From NCBI RefSeq assembly GCF_003583365.1, contig NZ_QXED01000004.1, positions 1 through 64,000 of the forward strand: a stretch of 64,000 nt of DNA, written 5' to 3'. The DNA comes from Fibrisoma montanum. Its GTDB lineage: Bacteria > Bacteroidota > Bacteroidia > Cytophagales > Spirosomataceae. The position numbers and the translations under genes were made by a program. The notes under the pieces were generated by a model. The model did no database searches. It saw nothing but the letters and a program-made list of their open reading frames with translations, and was not told the origin of the DNA. Positions 37,101 through 44,543 of this stretch are shown one piece after another (positions within the stretch are counted from its first letter, which is position 1; each line of letters begins with the position of its first letter).

Positions 37101-37620
37101 GATCTGGGAAGCGTTAGCCACCCGTAATGCCGTGAAGTACGTTCAGAACCACGGCGACAGCCTGTACCGCCGGTCAATGTACACGATCTGGAAGCGGAGT
37201 TCGCCCCCACCGATGATGCTTAACTTCGACGCCAGCGAACGCCATTTCTGCACGGTGAAGCGTCAGAAAACTAGTACGCCCTTGCAGGCGCTGGTAACAC
37301 TCAATGACCCGCAGTTCGTCGAAGCGGCCCGGGTGCTGGCCCAGCGGGGGCTGGCGCAGGGGCAAACCGGCGACGTCTTCATCAGTAATGCCTTCAAAGC
37401 GGTAGTAAGTCGTCCGGCCCGGCCGGCGGAGATGAGTTTGATGAAGCAGTTGTACGCCGACGAATTGGCCGATTTTCGTCGTAATCCTAAACGGGCCAGT
37501 GAGTTGCTCTCCGTAGGGGAGTACCCCGTTGATAAAAAACTAAGCCCGGAGGAGCTGGCAGCCTGGACGGTAGTTGCCAGCACCATCATGAACGTTGACG
37601 AAGCGATTATTAAACGATAG
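34153..37620 (+). CDS. PSCyt1-PSCyt2-LamG-PSD1 protein (DUF1549/DUF1553), two haem motifs
   Basis: An 1155-residue exported protein of planctomycete type. After an N-terminal hydrophobic stretch with WSSCSHSS (a lipobox-like site), PSCyt1 carries CFACH at 69-73. PSCyt2/DUF1549 follows (LLRRVSLDLTGLPPTPAEVD, AIEWLDVARYADTHGYQDD) with a second haem motif CARCHDHKYDP at 364. A Lys-rich linker near residues 475-515 leads to a concanavalin/LamG-like module (about 580-750). PSD1/DUF1553 fills the rest (NRFWQHYFGQGLAKNSDDFG, PLQALVTLNDPQFVEAARVL). The family is paired with DUF1501 proteins, as here. Its biochemical activity is not established; links to polysaccharide breakdown have been proposed. 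Confidence 0.9.
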   Translation: MSQRMPIWSDIRFKYAALSVAIGAFGVTVWSSCSHSSVEKPADVVTAEVNLPEKVDYNLHIKPILSDRCFACHGPDKNKQQAGLRLDTPEGAYEALAESGKKAIVPHDLGESEVFHRITSTDPEYVMPTPESNLSLNAEEKALLIRWIEQGAEYKEHWSLIAPTTPELPKVSDEKWVKNDIDRFVLAKQEAKKLSHAAEADKATLLRRVSLDLTGLPPTPAEVDAFLADTSPNAYEKVVNRLLASPHYGERQAIEWLDVARYADTHGYQDDGLRTMWPYRDWVIKAYNRNLPFDKFITWQLAGDLLPKSTNPDVNRSRMIATAFNRNHQQSQEGGIVPEEYLAEYIADRANTFGKAMLGLTVECARCHDHKYDPISQKDYYALGAFFAQNNEYGQIPYNGEPSPHITIPKPEAQAKLKYIREQIRSVDGQLATEMKAGARQRFNSWLTQAQRDPAKALMPGNQDLIVYVPFDQSKDVPADKPKKEDNKTKEAAQKAAKAAKKEDEVAKKPRVRRLFQNLANDTIPLETHGDLDFPVPYVKGPVGQGVKLIGESYLELKWVNSAKKPEKDEKYKQPTWFERNEPFTVSLWVNVQDPKLKGPLFNRNMGPFNGFRGYECVRLEDGRLAFRFSYVWPDDAIDVETLDKLPLNRWALLTMTYDGTSRASGMHIYVNGQPARTRIMTDNLTQSTVWGKEGSSWGAGAPNLAMGQRHDYNFKGYSIDELRVYARKLTPLEVQGLYTQQNHLLQALKTPSRSPAQQTALFDYYVTNVDRPAQERRLTREQELGEETRVLSEQIDVMVMRERKYPRPTFILKRGAYDAPGDPVGPDTPDKFYKIPDNLPKNRLGLAQWLLLPENPLFARVMVNRFWQHYFGQGLAKNSDDFGNQGALPTHAELLDYLAVQFRESGWNVKAMQKLIVMSATYRQSSAVSEKARELDLDNSFLTRGPSYRMSAEQVRDNALAASGLLTRTIGGPSVHPYQPAGIWEALATRNAVKYVQNHGDSLYRRSMYTIWKRSSPPPMMLNFDASERHFCTVKRQKTSTPLQALVTLNDPQFVEAARVLAQRGLAQGQTGDVFISNAFKAVVSRPARPAEMSLMKQLYADELADFRRNPKRASELLSVGEYPVDKKLSPEELAAWTVVASTIMNVDEAIIKR

Positions 37621-37671
37621 CCTGTTGGTTGCTGAGTCATTCTGTGCTCAACGACCCACTGATAAACGACT

Positions 37672-39126
37672 ATGGACATTCAGGACGAAATCCACGATCA
37701 GCTTAGCCGCCGGACTTTTCTGGGTCAGAGCAGCGCCGGTTTAGGTACCATTGCGCTGGCGTCGCTTTTAAATCCTAAAAACCTGTTTGCGGGGGCCTCG
37801 GCTCCCGGCGAAATGCCGGAATTGGGTAAACCGCACTTTGCGCCCAAGGTGAAACGCGTAATTTACCTGTTCCAGAGTGGGGCGCCCTCGCAGCTGGAAT
37901 TGTTCGATTACAAGCCTAAGCTGGAAAGCATGTGGGGCAAAGACCTGCCGGAGTCCGTGCGGAAAGGACAGCGGCTGACCGGTATGACAGCCGGGCAAAG
38001 CCACTTCCCGCTGGCTGCATCCCGCTATAAATTTGCGCAGTACGGTCCCAGCCGGATGTGGATCAGTGAGTTGTTGCCTTATACCTCCCGCATTGTCAAC
38101 GACCTGACGTTTATCCGGTCGATGCATACAGAAGCAATCAACCACGACCCGGCCGTTACGTTCTTCCAGACGGGTAGTCAACAGGCCGGCCGGCCGAGTT
38201 TTGGGTCATGGATTAGCTACGGCCTTGGGTCGGACAACCAGAACCTGCCGGCTTTCGTGGTGTTGCTGTCGAAGGGGCGTGACGGCGATCAGCCCCTGTA
38301 TGCGAAGCTATGGAGCAATGGCTTTCTGCCTTCCGTGCATCAGGGGGTTGTGTTCCGGTCGGGGCCAGATCCGGTTTATTATTTGAACAATCCGCCGGGC
38401 ATTGATAAAGCCAGTCGTCGGCGGATGCTCGATTATCTGGCCAAAATGCATCAGGAGCAATATAAGCACGTACTGGATCCGGAAATCAATAACCGCATGG
38501 CCCAGTATGAAATGGCTTACCGGATGCAGACCTCCGTGCCCGAAACGCTCGACATCTCGAAGGAGCCCGACTACATCTTCGATATGTACGGTCCTGAATC
38601 GCGCAAACCCGGTACGTTTGCGGCTAACTGCCTGCTGGCCCGGAAACTGATTGAGAAGGATGTAAAATTTGTGCAGCTTTACCACCAGGGCTGGGATCAG
38701 CACGGCAACCTGCCCAACGACATTAAAATTCAGACGAAGAGCGTTGACCAGCCCTCGGCCGCCCTGATCCTGGACCTGAAGCAGCGGGGTTTGCTCGACG
38801 ACACGCTGGTGATCTGGGGGGGAGAGTTCGGCCGAACGAATTATTCGCAGGGTAAACTGACTAAAGATAATTACGGACGCGACCACCACCCCCGTTGTTT
38901 CTCGATCTGGATGGCAGGTGCCGGCATCAAAAAAGGGATGGTCTATGGCGAAACGGATGAATTTGGCTACAACATTGCCAAAGACCCCGTCCATGTCCAT
39001 GATTTTCAGGCAACGGTACTGCACCTGCTGGGGATGGACCACGAGAAATTAACCTTCAAACATCAGGGCCGTCGCTACCGGCTGACGGACGTTCATGGTA
39101 AGGTCGTTAAGCCCCTGTTAGCCTGA
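37672..39126 (+). CDS. DUF1501 family Tat-exported protein
   Basis: A 484-residue protein with a Tat signal (SRRTFLGQSSAGLGTIALAS) and the sulfatase/alkaline phosphatase-like DUF1501 fold: VIYLFQSGAPSQLELFDYKP near the start, NHDPAVTFFQTG, VKFVQLYHQGWDQHGNL, VIWGGEFGRTNY and GRDHHPRCFSIWMAG with conserved Asp and His residues that resemble a metal site. It follows the PSD1 gene by 51 bases and closes the cassette. DUF1501 and PSD1 proteins occur as pairs in Planctomycetes, Verrucomicrobia and Cytophagales; the reaction is unknown. Confidence 0.9.
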   Translation: MDIQDEIHDQLSRRTFLGQSSAGLGTIALASLLNPKNLFAGASAPGEMPELGKPHFAPKVKRVIYLFQSGAPSQLELFDYKPKLESMWGKDLPESVRKGQRLTGMTAGQSHFPLAASRYKFAQYGPSRMWISELLPYTSRIVNDLTFIRSMHTEAINHDPAVTFFQTGSQQAGRPSFGSWISYGLGSDNQNLPAFVVLLSKGRDGDQPLYAKLWSNGFLPSVHQGVVFRSGPDPVYYLNNPPGIDKASRRRMLDYLAKMHQEQYKHVLDPEINNRMAQYEMAYRMQTSVPETLDISKEPDYIFDMYGPESRKPGTFAANCLLARKLIEKDVKFVQLYHQGWDQHGNLPNDIKIQTKSVDQPSAALILDLKQRGLLDDTLVIWGGEFGRTNYSQGKLTKDNYGRDHHPRCFSIWMAGAGIKKGMVYGETDEFGYNIAKDPVHVHDFQATVLHLLGMDHEKLTFKHQGRRYRLTDVHGKVVKPLLA

Positions 39127-39183
39127 TCATATACCACAACCCGAACCGGTGGTCTTATCAGATTCCGGTTCAGTTGCTCAATT

Positions 39184-39211
39184 AAAAAGCTGACCAACCG
39201 GTCGGCTTTTT
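39184..39211 (+). terminator. Terminator of the PSD1-DUF1501 cassette
   Basis: AAAAAGCTGACC (39184-39195) pairs with GGTCGGCTTTTT (39200-39211) through 12 bp including one G-T pair, with loop AACC and a T run. It lies 57 bases after the DUF1501 stop. A TAATTTTG box at 39211-39218 overlaps its tail and may serve the next gene. Confidence 0.85.
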
Positions 39212-39285
39212 AATTTTGCAGGTGTGTAAGGCTTGTTGAGAAGCCGGTTTTCAGGGAATGCCCACCATCAAATGATACGGAAGGT

Positions 39286-40413
39286 ATGCAACAACAGATA
39301 GATAGCTGGATTCGGGAGATAATACGCTGGTTTGGTTTCGTACCAAACCGAGATTTGTCGGGCTGGATATTGCTCATTATAGCCGTCGTGCTTGGCCTGA
39401 TCGTTAACGTGATCGTAACGTGGGTGATTCGGTCGATTCTGAAAAGACAGAACCCTGACTTTCTGCTGATCTTACGCCGTCATCTGCGATGGGCGTTTTA
39501 CGTATTTGTGCCGTCGCTGTTTTTTCTGATCGCGACCAACCTGCAGTCCGAACGGTTCATCCGCCGACATCCCGTTGCCGATAAAACGGCGGAGGTATTC
39601 TTTCTGATCGCGACAACCTGGCTACTCATTAAGCTGCTGAAATTTGGGGAGGTGCTCCTGATTCGGCAGTATGACACCTCGAAAGATATCAATCTGTCGC
39701 AACGGAAGTTTGTGACGCAGGTACGGTTCATTCGGCGCACGATCGGGTTGGCCGTAGTCATCATCAGTGCGTCGTTGCTGCTGATTACGTTTCAGGGAAG
39801 CCGGAAAGTTGGCCTGAGCGTACTGACGTCCGCGGGGGTCGTTTCGGTACTGATTGGTTTTGCGGCCCAGAAAACCCTGGGTAACTTCCTGGCGGGCGTG
39901 CAGATTGCCTTTACGCAGCAAATTCGCCTGGACGATGCCGTTGTTGTCGAGAAAGAATGGGGCCGAATTGAGGAAATTAACCTGACCAATGTAGTTGTGC
40001 GGCTCTGGGACCGACGACGCCTGATTCTGCCCATTACGTATTTTGTCGAAACACCGTTCGAAAACTGGACCCGTTCCGATGCGTCGATCACCGGTGCCGT
40101 TATGCTTTACCTCGACTACAACCTGCCGGTGGACAAACTACGCGCAAAAGCCCATGAGCTGGCTGAAAACGATCCACTCTGGAACGGCGAAGTCTTCGCC
40201 GTTCAGGTGGTCGATACGCAGCCTACCTGCATTGTCGTACGGGTGTTGATGTCGGCGGCCGATGCACCGTCGGCTTTTGACCTGCGCTGCAACATGCGTG
40301 AAAAACTCATTCAATTCATCCGCGATGAATACCCGCAGAGCCTGCCCCAGACCCGGCTTCTGCTGGCTGAAGAACTCAAACCTAAAGACGCTGTACCAAG
40401 TCCGGCCAGCTGA
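39286..40413 (+). CDS. MscS-family mechanosensitive channel
   Basis: A 375-residue small-conductance mechanosensitive channel for release of solutes on osmotic downshock. Four or so membrane helices precede the pore-lining helix and beta domain: VLTSAGVVSVLIGFAAQKTLGN is the characteristic TM3 stretch, followed by GRIEEINLTNVVVRLWDRRR. The C-terminus lacks extra sensory domains. Its 3' end overlaps the convergent reductase gene by 32 bases. Confidence 0.9.
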   Translation: MQQQIDSWIREIIRWFGFVPNRDLSGWILLIIAVVLGLIVNVIVTWVIRSILKRQNPDFLLILRRHLRWAFYVFVPSLFFLIATNLQSERFIRRHPVADKTAEVFFLIATTWLLIKLLKFGEVLLIRQYDTSKDINLSQRKFVTQVRFIRRTIGLAVVIISASLLLITFQGSRKVGLSVLTSAGVVSVLIGFAAQKTLGNFLAGVQIAFTQQIRLDDAVVVEKEWGRIEEINLTNVVVRLWDRRRLILPITYFVETPFENWTRSDASITGAVMLYLDYNLPVDKLRAKAHELAENDPLWNGEVFAVQVVDTQPTCIVVRVLMSAADAPSAFDLRCNMREKLIQFIRDEYPQSLPQTRLLLAEELKPKDAVPSPAS

Positions 40414-41965
40414 CACCCTGTTGGATAGCCTCAACGGACGGCAAACGACCGGTCTGCATTAATTCCCGGATAGCGATCATGTCCTGATCGCGCTTAACGC
40501 CGGCCGCGGCTTTAACCTGCCCTGCCTGTACGTAGAAGGCAATAAATGCTTCGTCCTGCTCAGGGTCGCCGTCGTAGATGATGTCGTCGATGCGATCAGT
40601 ATGGCCAACGTAGTTGATTCGCGTTCCCTGCTGATTCGTCCAGAAGAAGGGTACGCTACGGTAAGGAGTAGCCTGACCGGCCATGTTCAGGCCTGCTACG
40701 TGCCCCTGGAGTCCGGCCACTTTCCAGTGTTCAATCCGCTGAGGACCGTCGGCGGTCGGGTAATGGACAATATCACCGGCGGCATATAAACCATCGGCAA
40801 TCTGCAGGTATTCATCTGACTTAACTCCGCCATCGTTCTCCAGCTGAATACCCTGTAAAAAGTCGGTCCGGGGGCTTACTCCCAGGCCTACCAGTACAAA
40901 ATCGGTGGAAAGGCGCTGGCCATTGCTGAGAACAACATGCGTAACGTGGCCGGCATTACCTTCAAGCCGCTCAACGCGTTGGCCAAGGTGGAACCGGACT
41001 CCTTTCTTTTCGTGCCAGCCCTGAACAAGGCGACCCATTTTTTCACCCAGTACTGATTGGAAAGGTACTGGGTGAGACCCTACTACGTCGACCTCGCAGC
41101 CCAGCTTGCGCAGGCTCATGGCGCCTTCCAGACCAATAAACGAACTTCCGATGATGACAACTCGCTTGCGGATCTGGCCCATGGCGCGTAGCATCCGGCT
41201 ATCCTGCAAACTCCGCAGCGTGTGCACGCCATCCAGATCGGCTCCCGGTACGTTTAACGGATTAGGGGTGCCACCGGAGCAGACCAGCGCTTTCTGGTAC
41301 GTTATGCTTTCGCCGGAGGTCAGGTCGATACGTTTCTGTTGTGGGTCCAGCGAGGCTACCTGCTGACCACGCCGAATGTCGATGCCGTATGATTCGTAAA
41401 AGTCATCGTCGCGCAACGGCATCCACTCGTCCGGCGCTTCGCCCTGCAAAAAATCTTTACTGCAATTAGGGCGGTCGTATGGGCCTTCGGTATCCTGCGT
41501 CAGCATAACGATCCGGCCCGTAAACCCGCCCTGGCGTAGGGCTTCGGCAGCAAAAGCCCCGGCCCCGCCACCGCCAATAATCACATAGGTGTCGGTATTG
41601 GACTCGTCGGGTGCCGCCATAGGGTTTGGCGTACTTTCCTGATCCGTCGTTAAGCGAACGAATACCTGATCGCCTTCAATGCGTACTTCATGCGTAGGTA
41701 ATCCGTTCAAGGCGGGCGATTCCAGACGGTGCCCCGTGCGAACGTCGAAACAGGCGTTGTGCCACGGACAAATCAGTCGATTGCCCTGCAGCAGCCCTTT
41801 GGCTAACGGGGCCTGGTAGTGCGTACATTTAGGGGGAAACGCATAGAATTGGCCTTCAACACGAGCCAGCAGCACATCCGTATCGCCAACGCGTACTTCT
41901 TTTAATTGGCCATCAAGCAAATCAGAGACGCTGCACACAGCAGCCTCGGTGAAGTTGGTAGTCAT
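40382..41965 (-). CDS. Rieske-FAD/NAD(P)H oxidoreductase fusion (AIFM3-like)
   Basis: A 527-residue fusion. Residues 1-105 are a Rieske [2Fe-2S] domain with Cys47-x-His49 and Cys66-x-x-His69 (CTHYQ and CPWHN). From residue 125 a two-dinucleotide-fold flavoprotein follows: YVIIGGGGAGAFAAEALR for FAD, VVIIGSSFIGLEGAMSLRKL for NAD(P)H, and LYAAGDIVHYP near the end, as in ferredoxin reductases and AIFM3. It may reduce a ferredoxin or act in redox repair; no partner oxygenase or ferredoxin is adjacent. The genomic neighbour alkB is separated by exbBD, so a direct link is unsupported. Confidence 0.88.
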   Translation of the reverse strand: MTTNFTEAAVCSVSDLLDGQLKEVRVGDTDVLLARVEGQFYAFPPKCTHYQAPLAKGLLQGNRLICPWHNACFDVRTGHRLESPALNGLPTHEVRIEGDQVFVRLTTDQESTPNPMAAPDESNTDTYVIIGGGGAGAFAAEALRQGGFTGRIVMLTQDTEGPYDRPNCSKDFLQGEAPDEWMPLRDDDFYESYGIDIRRGQQVASLDPQQKRIDLTSGESITYQKALVCSGGTPNPLNVPGADLDGVHTLRSLQDSRMLRAMGQIRKRVVIIGSSFIGLEGAMSLRKLGCEVDVVGSHPVPFQSVLGEKMGRLVQGWHEKKGVRFHLGQRVERLEGNAGHVTHVVLSNGQRLSTDFVLVGLGVSPRTDFLQGIQLENDGGVKSDEYLQIADGLYAAGDIVHYPTADGPQRIEHWKVAGLQGHVAGLNMAGQATPYRSVPFFWTNQQGTRINYVGHTDRIDDIIYDGDPEQDEAFIAFYVQAGQVKAAAGVKRDQDMIAIRELMQTGRLPSVEAIQQGVSWPDLVQRL

Positions 41966-42013
41966 AGATGAATGGGTCAGTGCAGATATAAACTACCATC
42001 CCGGCCAAATTGA

Positions 42014-42067
42014 TTGATCACTAACGCAAAAAGCCGCTCCAGAGCGGCTTTTTGCGTTAGTGATCAA
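42014..42067 (-). terminator. Long perfect hairpin, terminator of exbB-exbD
   Basis: Bases 42014-42039 and 42042-42067 form a perfect 26-bp inverted repeat with a 2-base centre (core AAAAAGCCGCTC/GAGCGGCTTTTT). It begins 12 bases beyond the exbD stop. The inner 12 bp with its A and T runs is a bidirectional intrinsic terminator; the outer 14 bp (from TTGATCACTAACGC) extend it far beyond the usual length. Confidence 0.85.
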
Positions 42068-42078
42068 AAAGTGAGCAG

Positions 42079-42486
42079 CTACTTCGACGTAGCCATCACC
42101 ATTTTGATATTCAGTTTGGCCCCCGTCTGCAACACATTGACCAAATCCTGAACGGTCAGTGATTTGTCAAAGCGAACGACTACGGTGGGCTCGGCAATAC
42201 CGGCCATGATCGTTTGCAATTCAGTTTCCAGATTGGCCGGGTCAACCGGTTTACGATCAATGAAATACTGCTTGTTGCCGTCTACCGAGAGCGTTACCTG
42301 CTTTTTACTCAGCTGCTGAGAGGACGATGCCTTTGGCAGCAATAGCTTGATTACGTTAGGATTTGCTACGGTTGAGATGATGAGGAAGAACAACAGCAGG
42401 AAGAACATGATGTCGTTCAGCGATGAAGTCGCTACCTCAGCGGCAAACTTGCGTTTTCTTCGGAGTTTCATAATAGTCGGGGCCAA
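42079..42486 (-). CDS. ExbD/TolR-family biopolymer transport protein
   Basis: A 135-residue protein with a short basic N-terminus, one membrane helix containing the proton-carrying Asp (SLNDIMFFLLLFFLI), and a periplasmic domain. It partners the ExbB-type protein encoded 23 bases upstream to drive TonB- or Tol-type energy transfer across the envelope. No tonB gene follows, so it may serve a TonB elsewhere or another machine. Confidence 0.92.
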   Translation of the reverse strand: MAPTIMKLRRKRKFAAEVATSSLNDIMFFLLLFFLIISTVANPNVIKLLLPKASSSQQLSKKQVTLSVDGNKQYFIDRKPVDPANLETELQTIMAGIAEPTVVVRFDKSLTVQDLVNVLQTGAKLNIKMVMATSK

Positions 42487-42509
42487 GGGTCTGCTTAGCC
42501 CGTAAATGT

Positions 42510-43220
42510 CTAACGCATCCGAACCGTTTCTGTCGGCTTCTGAAGGACTTCAATGAACTCAAACGCATTCATTTCCAGCGCGAGCGTGAACTTCTCGATC
42601 ATCATGTTCAGCAGGTGGTAACCCGTGTAGGCAATTACGCCCACAATCAGACCGGCCCCGGACGTGATCATTTTTTCGTACAATCCACCGGCGATAATCC
42701 CAACGCTGATGTTGTCGGACAGCGAGATATCGTAGAAGATACGAATGATACCCGAGATGGTACCGATAAAGCCCAGCAGCGGTGCGATACCGGCGATGAT
42801 GCCCAGATACCCCAGATTACGTTCCAGTCGACCGATTTCAATCTGCCCGACCGTTTCGACCGTGGCTTCGATCTCCCGGATAGGTGAACCAATCCGGCCA
42901 ATGGCTTTCTCGAAGATTCGACCAGTGGCGGTACGTTGGTTTTTGCAGAATGACTCAGCCGATTTGATGTTGCCCTGCAGCACCATATCCTTCACGTTGT
43001 CGATGAAGCCGGCATCAGTCCGGGTTTGAGCCCGAATGATGAAGAATCGCTCGAAGATCAGGTATAAAGCGCAGAAGAACAGAAAAGCGATGGGAATCAT
43101 TACCCAGCCGCCTTTGGCTACTAAGTCCAGCAGTTGCAGACTTTGTTGAGGAGCAGCCCCCGAAGCGGCCGATAACGACGCGGCCGTGGTGTCGGTGGCC
43201 GGAACCTGAAGCAATAGCAT
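42510..43220 (-). CDS. MotA/TolQ/ExbB proton channel family protein
   Basis: A 236-residue protein with three membrane helices. The first follows a periplasmic N-terminus (WVMIPIAFLFFCALYLIFE); the conserved channel region is LGIIAGIAPLLGFIGTISGI and GLIVGVIAYTGYHLLN. With the downstream ExbD-like protein it should form a proton-driven motor complex in the inner membrane. Confidence 0.92.
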   Translation of the reverse strand: MLLLQVPATDTTAASLSAASGAAPQQSLQLLDLVAKGGWVMIPIAFLFFCALYLIFERFFIIRAQTRTDAGFIDNVKDMVLQGNIKSAESFCKNQRTATGRIFEKAIGRIGSPIREIEATVETVGQIEIGRLERNLGYLGIIAGIAPLLGFIGTISGIIRIFYDISLSDNISVGIIAGGLYEKMITSGAGLIVGVIAYTGYHLLNMMIEKFTLALEMNAFEFIEVLQKPTETVRMR

Positions 43221-43296
43221 ACAGACGATACAAGTGAAAATGGTTCAACCAATGGTCGTTAGGAAACAAACGACTTTGGTTTTCGGATATTGTTGT

Positions 43297-43304
43297 CAAA
43301 GATA
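43297..43304 (-). promoter_or_regulatory. Candidate -7 box of exbB-exbD
   Basis: TATCTTTG on the minus strand matches TAnnTTTG, 77 bases before the exbB ATG. The -33 position holds TTC rather than TTG. Confidence 0.5.
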
Positions 43305-43370
43305 AGGAAGCTGCCAAAATTCAGAAGAGAAACTTAGGAAATGTCCACGATTTTGGCCGAGTAAAATGCA

Positions 43371-44486
43371 TTATGCGAACTGCCGGACAACGGCCGCAAT
43401 TTCGTCGGCACTACAGGCTCGCTGCTGCCAGCGTTCGAGCCGTGGATTCATAACCCGGAACCACAGGGGCGGCACCAGTGCGAGCAGAATCATGGTCGGG
43501 TAGCCGGAGGGAAGCTGGGGGCTTTCGTCGAAGTGACGCAGCACCTGATACGGTCGTGATGCATAAGCGTGGTGATCGGAATGGCGCTGAAGCTGAAACA
43601 AAACCAGATTGCTGATCAATTCGCTGGCATTCCACGAGTGCAGAGGATTAACGCGTTCATACCGGCCGGGCGCTACTTCCCGCCGGGTTATACCATAATG
43701 CTCGATGTAATTGATACTTTCCAGCAGCAGGATGGCTACAAAGCTTTGAACGACAAAAAAAACAGGTACCAACCAGACCAGCCTACCAGCCCAGCCGCTG
43801 AACCCGGCCATTAGTGCCGCGCAAAGCAGAACCGGGAGAATGGTAAACCAGATCATATCGTTGTGGCGGCTCCAGCCGGAGTGCCCTGACTTCATCAACC
43901 GTTTTTTCTCGATCTGCCATGCACTGCGGTAGCTGCCCACGAGACTTTGCCGCCAGAACGCATACAACGTCTGATTTTTGCGGGCAGTGGCCGGGTCGGC
44001 CGGGGTTGCTACGTGGACATGATGGCCCCGATTGTGTTCAATCAGGAAATGCATGTAGCTGACCGACAGCAGTGCCATCCTGGCGTGAAATTGAGCGATA
44101 CGACTACTACGGTGCCCCAGTTCATGAGCTACGTTGATGATGGTGCCGGAAAATAGTCCGATGTTGATCATTAAGCGAACTTTCTGGATCGTAGTCAGCG
44201 GATCAGTCGTCAGGACGTAGCAGCCCCAGAGCAGCAGACCGTATTGGAGATAGACGGACGAGTACAGCAGCACGTCGAAGTAGCGATCGGTCAACGTGGC
44301 TTCAAAAGCGTCGCGGCTGATGTTGGATCGATCGCGGCCCGCCAGAAAATCGAGCAGCGGTACAACACAATATACGTAGAAGGCACCCGCCCAGGTCCAC
44401 GGCGAGTCGCCGACGTAGTAGCCAGCCAGAATAACAGCCAGCAAACTGTACGACCACAGAAAACCAAGTTTTTTGAATGGATTCAT
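43371..44486 (-). CDS. alkB: Alkane 1-monooxygenase (AlkB-type di-iron hydroxylase)
   Basis: A 371-residue integral membrane hydroxylase. The three His boxes and the AlkB-specific motif are intact: HELGHR at 121, EHNRGHH at 150-156, LQRHSDHH at 299-306, and NYIEHYG at 259-265, which separates alkane hydroxylases from desaturases. It would oxidise terminal methyl groups of alkanes or related chains using O2 and electrons from rubredoxin or ferredoxin. No rubredoxin gene is next to it. An MDR-family reductase gene lies 57 bases upstream on the same strand. Confidence 0.92.
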   Translation of the reverse strand: MNPFKKLGFLWSYSLLAVILAGYYVGDSPWTWAGAFYVYCVVPLLDFLAGRDRSNISRDAFEATLTDRYFDVLLYSSVYLQYGLLLWGCYVLTTDPLTTIQKVRLMINIGLFSGTIINVAHELGHRSSRIAQFHARMALLSVSYMHFLIEHNRGHHVHVATPADPATARKNQTLYAFWRQSLVGSYRSAWQIEKKRLMKSGHSGWSRHNDMIWFTILPVLLCAALMAGFSGWAGRLVWLVPVFFVVQSFVAILLLESINYIEHYGITRREVAPGRYERVNPLHSWNASELISNLVLFQLQRHSDHHAYASRPYQVLRHFDESPQLPSGYPTMILLALVPPLWFRVMNPRLERWQQRACSADEIAAVVRQFA

Positions 44487-44543
44487 GGTACGTGTTTTTA
44501 AGCGGCTAACCAGCTTTCTTCAAACGGGTTAGCCTCCCAAAAA

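Noticed and set aside
42014-42067. Terminal inverted repeats of an insertion sequence
   Set aside because: The arms are separated by 2 bases, no transposase lies nearby, and the inner sequence is a normal intrinsic terminator.
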